From positions 8,495,533-8,559,532 of the forward strand of contig NZ_KB913037.1 in the NCBI RefSeq assembly GCF_000384295.1: 64,000 bases of DNA, given 5' to 3'. This document shows positions 1-10,797 of the stretch, one piece after another; within the stretch, counting starts at the first letter, position 1; each line of letters opens with the position of its first letter. A model generated the notes under the pieces. That model saw only the letters and a list, made by a program, of their open reading frames with translations, ran no database searches and was not told the DNA's origin. The stretch comes from Amycolatopsis balhimycina FH 1894. GTDB taxonomy: Bacteria; Actinomycetota; Actinomycetes; Mycobacteriales; Pseudonocardiaceae. A program made the position numbers and the translations under genes.

Positions 1-286
1 CGTGTCACAGTGGACTCATCGTCGGTGCCGCACCGCGCGGTTACCGTTTTGCCTTAAGGCGCGACGGCCGTCCGGTGAACAAACCCCGCGTCCCAACGGG
101 ATGGTCCGAACGGCTGCGGGCCTTTTGTTCCGGCGGGACGAAAATCCGGCGCATCGTGAAGCACCGACGGCCGGATCCTGAACGCCGCGGGAAAACCGGC
201 GCCGTGCGGAAACGCGCGTCCCGGTCGCTCCGACAGCCAAGGCGCCAGCGCCGGTTCCGGCGCTCGAGAACCCTTGGGGAACAACC

Positions 287-985
287 ATGAGTCGTTTGAT
301 CACCCGGTTCGCGGCCGGTCTCGCCGCGGCGGCGGCCGTCCTGACCTTGACCGCCCTCCCGGCGTCCGCCGACGCGTCCACCGACCCGGCCGCGACCAAG
401 CTGACCGCCCAGGCGAGCAGCACCCGCGTCGACGCCGGCACCCCGGTCACCATCACCGGGCGGCTCACCAGCGCGGCCAAGCCGGTCGCCGGCGTGACCG
501 TCGGTATCGCCTACTGCACCGACGACTTCTGCGGAGAGTTCGACGCCCAGCCGGTGACCGACGCCAACGGCCGTTACCGGGCCACGGTGACCCCGGTCCG
601 GTCGGGGCACTACCGGGCCGACTTCCTGCCCGCCGACGAGACCCTCGCACCGGCCGACGCGAGCACCGCCGGCATCGTCGTGATCCAGCCCGCCGAGTTC
701 ACGTCGTTCACCGCCACCCGGGCCGCGGACGGCACCATCACGGCGAGCGGCACCCTCGGCTTCCCCCGTTTCACCCCGCCGGCCATCCCGGTCCGGATCG
801 AATACCTGACCGCGGGAGCGCGGTGCTGGACGACGGCGGCCACGGTCGAGGCGCAGTGGACCGGAACCGCCTTCGGTTTCTCGGCCTCCGCGCAGCTGCC
901 CGGAGCAGGTGTCTGGCGGGCTGTCTACGCCGGGGTGCCGGACCAGTTCCACCCGGCCGCGAGCCAGGCGGTCTTCGTCCGCTGA
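287..985 (+). CDS. Secreted protein of unknown function with Ig-like features
   Basis: 232 residues. A signal peptide is clear: basic start (MSRLITR), about 18 hydrophobic residues, and an Ala-Ser-Ala cleavage region near residues 25-29, so the protein is exported. The mature part is rich in Thr, Ala and Val and reads like beta-sandwich sequence (GTPVTITGRLTSAAKP, then GVTVGIAYC), similar in style to bacterial Ig-like or carboxypeptidase-regulatory folds. Three Cys are present (AYC, DFC, ARCW). The ATG is preceded by GGGGAA at a workable distance. No enzyme motif is seen. It stands alone, with a convergent small gene downstream. I am sure of the coding call but not of any function. Confidence 0.8.
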   Translation: MSRLITRFAAGLAAAAAVLTLTALPASADASTDPAATKLTAQASSTRVDAGTPVTITGRLTSAAKPVAGVTVGIAYCTDDFCGEFDAQPVTDANGRYRATVTPVRSGHYRADFLPADETLAPADASTAGIVVIQPAEFTSFTATRAADGTITASGTLGFPRFTPPAIPVRIEYLTAGARCWTTAATVEAQWTGTAFGFSASAQLPGAGVWRAVYAGVPDQFHPAASQAVFVR

Positions 986-1051
986 CGCGGACCTGACGCG
1001 GACCTGGTGCGGGGCGGCACCGTGGCGGTGCTGCCCCGTCCTGCCGCCGGC

Positions 1052-1348
1052 CTACGGCTGTCGTTCGGACAGGAGCTCGGCGGCCCAGCGGTGCGCGGTC
1101 GCGCAGACCTCGGCTTCGGTGCCACGGAGGTGTTCGACGACCTCGCCGTCGGCCCACAGCATGAGGGCGACGGCGCCGGGCCGGATCGGGGTCAGCCCGA
1201 TGCGCCGGCGGCACCCGTTTCGCTCGACGACCCGCTCGGCCGTGAGCCACTGACCGGTCGTGCCGGTGCGGGTGACCATCCAGGCCGGATCCGCGGTGAG
1301 CTCGGCCACCGACCGGGGAACGAGTTCTTCAGGCTGTTCGCGGTACAC
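1052..1348 (-). CDS. Small hypothetical protein (98 aa)
   Basis: 98 residues, starting MYREQPEEL and ending AAELLSERQP. It has no signal peptide or membrane segment. Alternating beta-like stretches (WMVTRTGTTGQWL, GAVALMLWADGEV) followed by a final helix suggest a small alpha/beta domain, but I do not recognise the family. Codon use is normal for the window. It is convergent with the secreted protein upstream. The opposite-strand frames here are also open, so the call rests on composition and a sensible start. Confidence 0.6.
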   Translation of the reverse strand: MYREQPEELVPRSVAELTADPAWMVTRTGTTGQWLTAERVVERNGCRRRIGLTPIRPGAVALMLWADGEVVEHLRGTEAEVCATAHRWAAELLSERQP

Positions 1349-1566
1349 ACTGATCAGCCTCGCACGGCTACCCGGATTTGGTGGTTCATGGGTGAATATC
1401 GGATGAACAACGTCTGGCCTGGGGTCGATCAGGGCCCCGCTGACCTGGCACTTCCGTGCTCACCGGCCGGTCGGCGCAACACCCGCGTGCCACCGGTGGT
1501 GCCCCGGTCCGGAAATGATCCACTACGGTGGACCGAACCTGGGGGCCGCGACCGCAGGGAGGCCTG

Positions 1567-1974
1567 ATGCCGACCATCACGACCGTGGCCGACTGGACGA
1601 TCACCGCGTCCGGCGACGCCGCGACCTTCACGCACGCCTCCGCCGGCGGCTACTGGGCACCGCGGGTGTGGAGCGGCCGGGGTCTCGCGATCGCCGACGC
1701 GGACCTGCCTGCCCTGGACAAGGCGCTGGGCGAGGTGTTGAAGCTGCCCGTCTACTGGCTGGCCCGCTCCCGGCGCGAGGACCGTGCGGCCGGGGACGCG
1801 GCCGTCTGGTCGCCACCGCGGTACGACCCGGACGACGAGTTCGTCTACCTCACCGGTCCCTGCCGCACGGATGCGCCCGCACCCGGGTACCGGTCCGTCT
1901 CGACGTTCGCCATCGACCTGGTCCACCTGCGAGGACTGCGGATCAGGATCGCCGCCTACCGGGCACAGAGGTAG
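1567..1974 (+). CDS. Small hypothetical protein (135 aa)
   Basis: 135 residues from ATG 1567, chosen over an upstream in-frame ATG at 1528 because AGGGAGG lies just before it. It starts MPTITTVADWTITASGD. It is soluble, acidic and Asp/Tyr/Trp-rich, with a DPDDEFVYLTG segment in the middle and a basic end (RGLRIRIAAYRAQR). No signal peptide and no recognised motif. No operon partner: the next several hundred bases hold only weak coding signal. Confidence 0.6.
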   Translation: MPTITTVADWTITASGDAATFTHASAGGYWAPRVWSGRGLAIADADLPALDKALGEVLKLPVYWLARSRREDRAAGDAAVWSPPRYDPDDEFVYLTGPCRTDAPAPGYRSVSTFAIDLVHLRGLRIRIAAYRAQR

Positions 1975-2218
1975 CCGGTGCCGATCCGGTCGTTCCTCGG
2001 GCCGGATGACGGCCGGCGCCCGCTCGCCCGGTGGGGGCTCGTCGCCTGCCGAGATCGGCCGTCCGAATCGGACGCTCCCGCATTGGCTCCGGCTCCGGCA
2101 AAGCAACCGAGTTCGGTCGCGATCGCGGGACGCCACTGATGTCCATAGCCGTCTGCTCACATTGTCGGCGGCCAGGCGCCCTTTTCCGCAATGGGAGCCG
2201 GAATCGCGTCACTTTCGT

Positions 2219-2431
2219 TCAGGCCGCCTCCGAATTGGACGGTTGCGTGCCATCGACCGCTCCCGTTCCGGCCGGCGTGGAGGGAGCTGTGCCCGACCGG
2301 GTGGTGAGGAGTCGCAGTTTTGTCAGATGCCGCTGGACGAGCCCCGCGCGCCGGGCTTCGTCGAGGGCGGCGCGGGTGAAGCTGTTGCTGCGACGGCGCC
2401 GGTGCCGTCCGCTGATTTCGTTGTGGTTCAC
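2219..2431 (-). CDS. Possible small basic protein (70 aa), doubtful
   Basis: A 70-residue frame from GTG 2431 with an AAGGAGG box about 13 bases upstream (2445-2451), slightly far. It starts MNHNEISGRHRRRRSN and has a helical basic middle (FTRAALDEARRAGLVQRHL), then a low-complexity Ser/Thr/Gly tail. No known family. The same frame is open further upstream to 2512. The call rests mainly on the ribosome binding site and it may not be a gene. Confidence 0.3.
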   Translation of the reverse strand: MNHNEISGRHRRRRSNSFTRAALDEARRAGLVQRHLTKLRLLTTRSGTAPSTPAGTGAVDGTQPSNSEAA

Positions 2432-2781
2432 GGTGGTGTCTCCGCCTCCTTGACGGGTGGGGTGTCTCCCTCGATCGGGTCGGCGTGTCGTTTCGCCGCC
2501 GGCGAGTGTCATCGCTCGGTGTGATCACCTGGTTGCAGGGAAGTGCCTCCGGCTGGTTTGCCGTCCGGGTAACAAGGTTGTCTCGGGAACAACTCGGCCC
2601 GGAATCGTTGGGCCACCTGGCCGCTCGCATGGTGGGTCGTCTGGACCTGTGCGCCCGGCGGGGAATGGTGGGCGGCCACCGTCCACAGTGGGAGCACGAC
2701 GATGCGGAAAAGAGTTCCGGTGTGGGGCCGGTCACGTGGCCAGGGCGCGTCGTGCGCAACCGCGCACGACGTCTTCCCTGG
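2432..2781. other. Intergenic stretch with no convincing gene
   Basis: Between the doubtful small ORF and the tRNA-Arg I see only open frames typical of high-GC DNA, with no ribosome binding site, motif or repeat that I can support. Confidence 0.5.
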
Positions 2782-2858
2782 TGGCGCCCCCGGCAGGACT
2801 CGAACCTGCGACCTAGAGATTAGAAGGCTCTTGCTCTATCCAGCTGAGCTACGAGGGC
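2782..2858 (-). tRNA. tRNA-Arg(TCT)
   Basis: The reverse strand folds as a full cloverleaf: acceptor GCCCTCG pairs with CGGGGGC, D-arm GCTC/GAGC, anticodon loop CTTCTAA (anticodon TCT), T-arm GCAGG-TTCGAAT-CCTGC, discriminator G and an encoded CCA (TGG at 2782-2784 on the forward strand). The last pair of the anticodon stem (C31-T39) is a mismatch. It reads AGA codons, which are very rare in this genome. Confidence 0.95.
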
Positions 2859-3169
2859 CCGCGCCGACGGCTGCTGCCGGTCGATGCCGGTCGCCCGGCA
2901 CCGGCAGCTTAGTCGTCGCCATCCTCTCGATCGTTCGACACCGGCGAATCGTTTCAGGTCTCGTTCGACGTAATTCCGGGGTTCCGTGGCGGCACCGTCA
3001 CGGCGGGCGACGAGACAGCCCGGGGGCGGGGGCCCGTGGGCGCGCCTCTGCCGCGGAGGCGCGCCCACGGGTGGGGCCGCTGTCGGGGAAGCGGCCCCGG
3101 ACGGGCCCGTCCGCCGCCGCGAGCCGGCTCCCCCTGGAGCGGACGGCGGTGCGGGCCCAGCTCATGGCG
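2859..3169. other. Intergenic region with one long hairpin
   Basis: Between the tRNA-Arg and the I36 inhibitor gene. Apart from the 16-bp-stem hairpin at 3033-3071, listed separately, I see no coding or regulatory signal. Confidence 0.5.
3033..3071. terminator. Strong GC hairpin downstream of the I36 gene
   Basis: A perfect inverted repeat: CCCGTGGGCGCGCCTC at 3033-3048 and its complement at 3056-3071, with a 7-base loop. It lies about 100 bases beyond the stop of the leftward inhibitor gene. There is no T-run, as is common for actinobacterial terminators. Confidence 0.55.
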
Positions 3170-3553
3170 TCACTCCCAGATCTGGATCCCGCGGACCAGG
3201 AAGGGTGCGTCCGGCACGAACGTGCCGCCACCCGGGTAGGTGACGAAATCTCCCTCGGTCGAGCATTCCTCGCTCTGGTACACCGTGACGTCCCGGCTCA
3301 GCAGATTCGCGAACGACGATCCTTCGAATCCGTCCGGTAGGGGAATGCATTCTTCGGGATTGGCCGTGCGCAGGTCGAATCGCTGCGCCTCGCCGCCGTA
3401 GCCGTCCGCCGGCCAGACGCAGAACTCCCCCTTCCGGCACGGCGGATCCGGCTGCGCGGGGGCGGCTTGGGCGACTCCCGCGCTGGTCAGAAGCCCGATG
3501 GTGGCCAGGATCAGCAGGTGCGGCAGCCGGAAGCGGAGACGACGTGAAGACAT
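3170..3553 (-). CDS. Secreted peptidase inhibitor, family I36 type
   Basis: 127 residues. Residues 1-30 form a signal peptide (basic start, LLILATIGLLTSAGVAQA). The mature protein has the Streptomyces metalloproteinase-inhibitor pattern: a start CRKGEFCVWP, a Tyr-Gly-Gly turn (DGYGGEAQRF), then SSFANLLSRDVTVY and a second Cys pair (EECIPL, EECSTEG). Four Cys allow two disulfides, which fits the crystallin-like I36 fold. Role by family: extracellular inhibition of metallopeptidases. The molecule is small and ends IQIWE. No peptidase gene is adjacent. A long hairpin follows the stop codon. Confidence 0.75.
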   Translation of the reverse strand: MSSRRLRFRLPHLLILATIGLLTSAGVAQAAPAQPDPPCRKGEFCVWPADGYGGEAQRFDLRTANPEECIPLPDGFEGSSFANLLSRDVTVYQSEECSTEGDFVTYPGGGTFVPDAPFLVRGIQIWE

Positions 3554-3773
3554 GGTGGTTTTCCCCTTTGTGGATTCTCGGCCTCGCGGGCCGCGGTGAA
3601 CGTGTGATTTCAGATTGGCGGGTGGCCGGGGAGTTGTCAGCCCGCAATTTCGTTTCTGTGGACAAGCCGCCGGAGCGGGCGGGGTTGTCCACAGATCCGC
3701 GAACGGTCTTGCGGCCAGGGCGTTCCGGTGTTATGTGCGCCGTGCCAAGCTGGGGTGACGGAAGGGGGGAGTC

Positions 3774-4955
3774 ATGCGGGATCGCGTCGCGGTGTTCATC
3801 GTGTTCGCCCTCAACGGCCTCGCGGTGGGCTCCTGGGCGACGCGGACGCCCGCGCTGACCGCGCAGGTGCACGCCTCACCGGGCGTTTTCGGGCTCGCCC
3901 TGCTCGGGGCCAGCATCGGTTTGCTGGCCGCCGCGTCGGTGTCCGGGCGGATCGTCGAACGGTCCGGTGCCGGGGCGTCGGTGGCGGTGAGCACCGGGTT
4001 GGCCGCCGTCTCGCTGGTGCTGATCGGGTTCGCGCCCGGTGTTCCGTTCCTGGCCGGGGCCCTGTTCGTGATGGGCGTGAGCATCGGGATGCTGGACGTC
4101 GCGATGAACGTCGCCGCGGTGGCCGTCGAACGCCGGTCCGGCCGCCCGCTCATGCCGGTGTTCCACGCGGGGTTCAGCTTCGGCGCGCTCGCCGGCTCGC
4201 TGGCCGCGGGCCTCGCCGCCGGGCACGGCTGGTCCCCGGCGCGTCACCTCACGGTCGCCGCCGTCGTGACGGTCGTGGTGCTGGTGTCGGTGCTCCGCGT
4301 GGTCCCGGGGATCCGGCCCCGGCACACCACCGAACCCGTCGTGACCACCGGCCGCCGGGCGCCGGCCCGCCGTCCGGTGCTGTGGCTGCTCGCCGCGGTC
4401 GCGTTGTGCTCGGCCATCGCCGAGGGCGCGGCGGGGGACTGGTCCGCCCTGCTGATGACGGCCGAACGCGGTGCCGGCCCGGGTGCCGCGGCCCTGGCGT
4501 TCGCCGGGTTCCAGCTGGTCATGACGCTGGTGCGGCTGGCCGGGCCATGGGTGCAACGGCGGTTCGGGCCGACCCGCTGCCTCGTCGGGGGTGCGGCACT
4601 GGCCGCCGCGGGGTTGCTCGCCACGGCGACGATCCCGGTCGCCGCCGCCGGCTACGCGGGCTTCGCGCTGGCCGGCGCGGGACTCGCCGCCTCGTTCCCG
4701 CTCGCGCTCAGCCTGGCCGGGGACGCCGGGAAACGCGCCGACGGCACCGGCGGGGAACGCGAAATCGGCTTCGTGACGGCGATCGCGTACACCGGGTTCC
4801 TCGGCGGCCCGCCGCTGATCGGCGGGATCGCGCAGGCGGCGGGCTACGGGGTGGCGTTCCTGTTCGTCGCGCTGATCGCCGCGCTGATCCTGCCCGCGGC
4901 GCTGGCCGCTCGGCGGTCGCGCCGTCGCGAGGAAACCCAGCAGGTGGCAGGCTGA
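3774..4955 (+). CDS. MFS transporter, YbjJ-like
   Basis: 393 residues with about 12 hydrophobic segments and a short charged central loop near residues 180-200 (RPRHTTEPV). The first helix segment FIVFALNGLAVGSWATR and the later MGVSIGMLDVAMNVAAVAVE are typical of the YbjJ-type MFS branch (Asp and Asn in helix 4). The substrate cannot be told from sequence. A strong AAGGGGGGAG box sits 3-4 bases upstream of the ATG. The tail is basic and cytoplasmic (RRSRRREE). It is probably a single-gene unit, followed by a sensor kinase after a 150-base gap that contains an inverted repeat. Confidence 0.8.
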   Translation: MRDRVAVFIVFALNGLAVGSWATRTPALTAQVHASPGVFGLALLGASIGLLAAASVSGRIVERSGAGASVAVSTGLAAVSLVLIGFAPGVPFLAGALFVMGVSIGMLDVAMNVAAVAVERRSGRPLMPVFHAGFSFGALAGSLAAGLAAGHGWSPARHLTVAAVVTVVVLVSVLRVVPGIRPRHTTEPVVTTGRRAPARRPVLWLLAAVALCSAIAEGAAGDWSALLMTAERGAGPGAAALAFAGFQLVMTLVRLAGPWVQRRFGPTRCLVGGAALAAAGLLATATIPVAAAGYAGFALAGAGLAASFPLALSLAGDAGKRADGTGGEREIGFVTAIAYTGFLGGPPLIGGIAQAAGYGVAFLFVALIAALILPAALAARRSRRREETQQVAG

Positions 4956-5028
4956 CACCGGCGGAACCTCCCGCCGCAGCCCGTTGACAGCGCCGAACCG
5001 CTCGGGGCAAGCTGATCGGGGCGGTAAA

Positions 5029-5060
5029 CTGAAATGAATACGGCGACGTTTCAATTTCAG
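5029..5060. promoter_or_regulatory. Inverted repeat upstream of the orphan kinase
   Basis: CTGAAATGAA at 5029-5038 faces TTCAATTTCAG at 5050-5060, an inverted repeat with one base of slippage in AT-richer DNA about 45 bases before the kinase start. A TTGACA hexamer lies at 4984-4989. It is a candidate operator or promoter only. Confidence 0.35.
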
Positions 5061-5103
5061 GTCGGCTGATCAAGGCGGGGGCGCCTTGGTCCGGGAGGAC
5101 GTC

Positions 5104-6276
5104 GTGAGGGTTGTGCTGTTCGGCGGAGCGGGGGCGCTCGCCGGCGGGAGCGGGCGGTGGGGCGGGCTGTCGCTCGTGCAGAGCGCCGTGCCGCGGCTCG
5201 TGCTGGTCCCGGTCGCGTTCCGGCTGGCGCTGTTCCTGCAGGCGGTCTGGTCCACCGGGGCGCTCGACGCGCCCGGGCTTTGGCTCACCGTCGTGTTCTT
5301 CGTCGTGCCCAACCTCCTGGAGGTGGGCTGGGTCTTCCGCCGCGCCACCGGCATCCGGCCGGTTCTGGCCGCCGACACCGCGTACACGCTCGTCACGAGC
5401 CTGGCCGCGGCGGCGTTCGCGCCCGGCCTGCTGACCCTGACCTGGCCCAACATCATGGGCACGGTCATGGTCTGGACTCTGCTGCGCGGCGCGCCGTCCG
5501 GCGCGGTCGCGGTCCTCGGCGCCGTGCTCCTGCGGTACGGCATGGCCGCCGTGTCGGGCACCTCGGCCCCCGCGACGTGGATCCTGCTGGCCCTGGTCGC
5601 GGCCGCCGCGACGGCGCTGGCCATCGTGCTGCTGGTCGCCGGGTCGATGCGGTTCGCGCTCGGGCTGGGCGAACAGCGCGGCCGCGCCGCCGAGCGGGAG
5701 CGGCACCGCCGGGACGTGCACGACACCGTGCTGCAAGTGATGGAGTCCCTCGCGCTGGCGGCCCCCGGGGACGCGCTCGACCCGCGGGGCAGCCTCGACC
5801 AGGTCCGCCGCACCGCCCGCGCGCACGCGCTGCGCCTGCGGCTGAGCCTCGACGGCGACGCGCCCGCCGAGCCGGGCGGCCTCGAACACCGGCTCGGCGC
5901 GCTGGCGGTCGAGATGACGGCCGACGGCCTGCGGGTCGACTTCGTCGTGCTCGCGAAGCCTGCCGACGTGCCCGAAGGAGTCGTCAACGCGCTGCACGAC
6001 GCTGCCCGCGAAGCACTCCGAAACACTTTGAAGCACGCGAAGACCGCGAAGGCCGTGATGTGCCTCGAAGAGCGCGAAGGCGTCATCACGGTGTCCGTGC
6101 GCGACCACGGGACGGGCTTCGACCCCGGCGCGCGCCACGTGGGGTTCGGCATCGAAAACTCGATCCACGCGCGCATGGCGGAGGCCGGCGGTGCCGCGCG
6201 CATCGACTCGGCGCCCGGACAGGGCACCCGCGTCGTGCTGAGCGTGCCGCTAGAGCTGCGTTTCCCCGTCGGGTGA
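5104..6276 (+). CDS. Orphan membrane histidine kinase (NarL-partner type)
   Basis: 390 residues from GTG 5104, chosen because GGGAGG (5093-5098) precedes it by five bases; a TTG at 5086 is an in-frame alternative. Residues about 8-185 hold five or six membrane segments with no obvious extracellular sensor. The dimerisation box is ERHRRDVHDTVLQVMESL with likely phospho-His206, the HisKA_3 pattern of kinases that pair with LuxR/NarL-type regulators. The C-terminal ATPase domain shows the N-box (AAREALRNTLKHA), DHGTGFDP and GFGIENS. No response regulator is adjacent, so its partner lies elsewhere. Its 3' end overlaps the convergent phosphatase gene by 27 bases. Confidence 0.85.
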   Translation: MRVVLFGGAGALAGGSGRWGGLSLVQSAVPRLVLVPVAFRLALFLQAVWSTGALDAPGLWLTVVFFVVPNLLEVGWVFRRATGIRPVLAADTAYTLVTSLAAAAFAPGLLTLTWPNIMGTVMVWTLLRGAPSGAVAVLGAVLLRYGMAAVSGTSAPATWILLALVAAAATALAIVLLVAGSMRFALGLGEQRGRAAERERHRRDVHDTVLQVMESLALAAPGDALDPRGSLDQVRRTARAHALRLRLSLDGDAPAEPGGLEHRLGALAVEMTADGLRVDFVVLAKPADVPEGVVNALHDAAREALRNTLKHAKTAKAVMCLEEREGVITVSVRDHGTGFDPGARHVGFGIENSIHARMAEAGGAARIDSAPGQGTRVVLSVPLELRFPVG

Positions 6277-6888
6277 GTCCCGCCACTGGGCGAACGGGCG
6301 GTCCAGCGACCACTTGCCGTCGTGTTCTTCCAGGACCCGGTATTCGCACGTCGCCGGGTTGGACAGCGACTCGAACAGCTCGATGCTCCAGCCGAAGAGC
6401 CGGCGGCAGAGCAACCGCAGCGTGAGCCCGTGGGACACGACCAGCACCGTCTCGGGGTGACCTTCGTCGCGCTGCCGCAGGTCCGAGAGGAACGCCGCGA
6501 CGCGGTCGTCGACGTCCGCGCCCGACTCGCCGAACGGCAGCCGGTAGAAGAAGTGCCCGAACTCGTTGCGCCGCGCCTTCTGCACCTCCTGGTCGGCCGG
6601 GTCCTGCAGGTTGCCCCAGTCCTGCTCGCGCAGCCGCGGTTCCGGCACCACCCGCTCGCACGAGGCCTCGATGTCCAGCAGCCGCAACGTCTCCCGGGTG
6701 CGCAGATACGGGCTGACGTAGACGGCGGGCCGCGCGCCGTCGAGCAGCCGCGCGATCTCCGGCGCCGCCGCGAGGGCCTCCTGCCGCCCTTTGCCGGTCA
6801 GCGGCAGGGCGTGGTCCGGAATCCGCGTGTAGGCGAGCTCGTCGACGTTGCCGAGCGACTCGGCGTGCCGCAGCAGGATCATCTTCAC
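6250..6888 (-). CDS. Histidine phosphatase family protein
   Basis: 212 residues. The N-terminal LLRHAESLGN is the RHG/RHA catalytic motif, with His in position to form the phospho-histidine intermediate; VSHGLTLRLLCRRL carries the second catalytic His. PLTGKGRQEA and VYVSPYLRTRETLRLL complete the family pattern. It is a phosphoglycerate-mutase-like phosphatase whose substrate cannot be assigned. It ends PDGETQL, overlapping the 3' end of the convergent kinase gene. Confidence 0.9.
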   Translation of the reverse strand: MKMILLRHAESLGNVDELAYTRIPDHALPLTGKGRQEALAAAPEIARLLDGARPAVYVSPYLRTRETLRLLDIEASCERVVPEPRLREQDWGNLQDPADQEVQKARRNEFGHFFYRLPFGESGADVDDRVAAFLSDLRQRDEGHPETVLVVSHGLTLRLLCRRLFGWSIELFESLSNPATCEYRVLEEHDGKWSLDRPFAQWRDSPDGETQL

Positions 6889-6944
6889 GGCCCCATCCTG
6901 CCCGTCACGCGGACCTGACCGGGGCGGGGCATACCCTCTGTGGC

Positions 6945-8954
6945 GTGTCCGCGACGAAATCCGACGCCCGGGCCGAGCGCCGGGCCAGTGTGCTTCCCCT
7001 GCTCGCGGTCGGGGTCCTGCTGGCCGCCGTCGTCGCGATCGGCCTGATCGCGCTCACCGGCGGGACCGGCTACGTCATCGCCGGCCTGCCCGATCCGGGG
7101 CTGGTCACGAAGTACGGCATCACCGTCATGCGCGTGCTGTCCGAGGCCGCGTCGGTGATCTGCGTCGGGTCGCTGCTGCTGGCCGGCTTCCTGGTGCCGC
7201 CGCAGAAGTCCGGCACGCTCGGGCCCGAGGGCTACGGCGCCCTGCGCGCGGCCGGGACCGCCGCCTGGGTGTGGTTCGCCGCCGCCCTGCTGTCGGTCGC
7301 CTTCACCGCCGCCGACACCGCCGGGAAGCCGTTCGGCGACGTCCTGGACCCGCAGACGCTGCTCGACCTCGTCGGCGCCATCGAACAGCCGAAGGCCTGG
7401 CTGTGGACGGCGCTGATCGCGATGCTCGTCGCCCTCGGCTGCCGGCTCGCGCTGTCCTGGGGCTGGACGGCGGTGCTGTTCGTCCTCGCCGTCGTGGGGC
7501 TCGTGCCGGTCGCGGTGACCGGGCACTCCGCCAGCGGCGGCTCGCACGACGTCGCCACCAACAGCCTGCTGTTCCACCTGGTCGCCGCGTCGCTGTGGGT
7601 CGGCGGGCTGATCGCGCTGCTGGCGCTCGGCTACCGGCGCGGGAACCACCTCAGCCTGGCCGCGCAGCGGTTTTCGAAGCTGGCGCTGGTCTGCTGGATC
7701 GTGATGGCGCTCTCCGGCGCGGTCAACGCGCTGGTCCGGATCGGCCTGAACGACCTGTTCACCACCGACTACGGCCTGCTCGTCGTCGCCAAGGCGGTCG
7801 GGTTGCTGCTGCTCGGGGTCTTCGGCCACCAGCAACGCCGGAAGGGCGTCGCCGACCTCGTCGACGGCAAGGGCGGCGGGCAGCTGCTGCGCCTGGCCGC
7901 GGTCGAGATCCTGATCATGTTCGTCACGATCGGCGTCGCCACCGGGCTGGCGAGGACGCCACCACCGGCCGACGCGGTCACCCAGCCCTCCACCACCGAG
8001 CTGCTGATCGGCTACGACCTCGACGGGGCGCCGACGGTGTGGCGGCTGCTCTTCGACACCCGCTTCGACCTGGTCTACGGGACGCTCGCGCTCGTCATGG
8101 GCGCGCTGTACCTGGCCGGGGTCCGGCGGCTGCTGCGCCGCGGTGACGACTGGCCGGTGGGCCGCACGGTCGCCTGGATCGTCGGCTGCGTGGTGCTGCT
8201 GCTCGCGACGTCGTCGGGCATCGGCCGGTACGCGCCCGCGATGTTCAGCGTCCACATGGGCAATCACATGCTCCTTTCGATGGTCGCGCCGGTGCTGTTC
8301 GTGCTCGGCGGCCCGGTGACGCTGGCGCTGCGGGCGCTGCCTGCCGTGGGCAAGGACGCCCCGCCCGGGCCGCGCGAGTGGCTCGTCGCCTTCGTGCACT
8401 CGCCGGTGTCGAGGTTCCTGACGCACCCGGTCGTCGCGCTGCTGCTGTTCGTCGGCTCGTTCTACGCGCTGTACTTCTCCGGCCTGTTCGACAACGCGCT
8501 GAGCTACCACTGGGCGCACCTGGTGATGAACGGGCACTTCCTGCTCGCCGGGTACGTCTTCTACTGGCCGGTGATCGGCGTCGACCCGGCGCCGCGGCGG
8601 ATCCCGTACCTCGGCAGGCTCGGCATGATGTTCGCCGCGATGCCGTTCCACGCGTTCTTCGGCGTCATCCTGATGAGCAAGCAGACCGTGATCGGCCAGG
8701 CCTTCTACGGCCAGCTGCACCTGCCGTGGGTCACCGACCTGCTCACCGACCAGCGGCTCGGCGGCGGCATCGCCTGGGCCGCCGGCGAGCTCCCGGTGCT
8801 GCTCGTGCTGGTCGCGCTGCTGGTGCAGTGGGCGCGCCAGGACGAGCGCGACGCGAAGCGGCAGGACCGGCGGGAGGCGGCGACCGGCGACGAAGAGCTG
8901 AACGCCTACAACGCCATGCTGAAGAACCTGGCCGAGGGCAAGCGAGCCGACTGA
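6945..8954 (+). CDS. CopD-CtaG fusion, cytochrome c oxidase copper assembly
   Basis: 669 residues with about 15 membrane segments. The first half (to about 330) matches the CopD copper-import family; the second half (about 345-640) matches caa3-type CtaG, including FSVHMGNHMLLSMVAPVLF, HLVMNGHFLLAGYVFYWP and a conserved Met/His set suited to copper. The two-domain form is common in actinobacteria. Likely role: copper delivery to the CuB site of cytochrome oxidase. The GTG start lies in a short leader. The C-terminus is a charged cytoplasmic tail (RQDERDAKRQDRR). The gene is monocistronic. It fits with the oxidase accessory genes at 24956-25697. Confidence 0.88.
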   Translation: MSATKSDARAERRASVLPLLAVGVLLAAVVAIGLIALTGGTGYVIAGLPDPGLVTKYGITVMRVLSEAASVICVGSLLLAGFLVPPQKSGTLGPEGYGALRAAGTAAWVWFAAALLSVAFTAADTAGKPFGDVLDPQTLLDLVGAIEQPKAWLWTALIAMLVALGCRLALSWGWTAVLFVLAVVGLVPVAVTGHSASGGSHDVATNSLLFHLVAASLWVGGLIALLALGYRRGNHLSLAAQRFSKLALVCWIVMALSGAVNALVRIGLNDLFTTDYGLLVVAKAVGLLLLGVFGHQQRRKGVADLVDGKGGGQLLRLAAVEILIMFVTIGVATGLARTPPPADAVTQPSTTELLIGYDLDGAPTVWRLLFDTRFDLVYGTLALVMGALYLAGVRRLLRRGDDWPVGRTVAWIVGCVVLLLATSSGIGRYAPAMFSVHMGNHMLLSMVAPVLFVLGGPVTLALRALPAVGKDAPPGPREWLVAFVHSPVSRFLTHPVVALLLFVGSFYALYFSGLFDNALSYHWAHLVMNGHFLLAGYVFYWPVIGVDPAPRRIPYLGRLGMMFAAMPFHAFFGVILMSKQTVIGQAFYGQLHLPWVTDLLTDQRLGGGIAWAAGELPVLLVLVALLVQWARQDERDAKRQDRREAATGDEELNAYNAMLKNLAEGKRAD

Positions 8955-9104
8955 GTCTCGACTTGTGGTTGAGGCTGAGACCGGGTCCCCGGATCACCGG
9001 AAAACGGCGGTTTCGGTACTGTCGCCGTGATCTCGGGCTGACATTCGGTAGTCCGACGGTGACCGGCGTCAAGTCGCGATCACACGCGCTCTACGATCGT
9101 GGGT

Positions 9105-10781
<1,677 letters not shown>

Positions 10782-10797
10782 GGGGGCGGGTTTCCCC

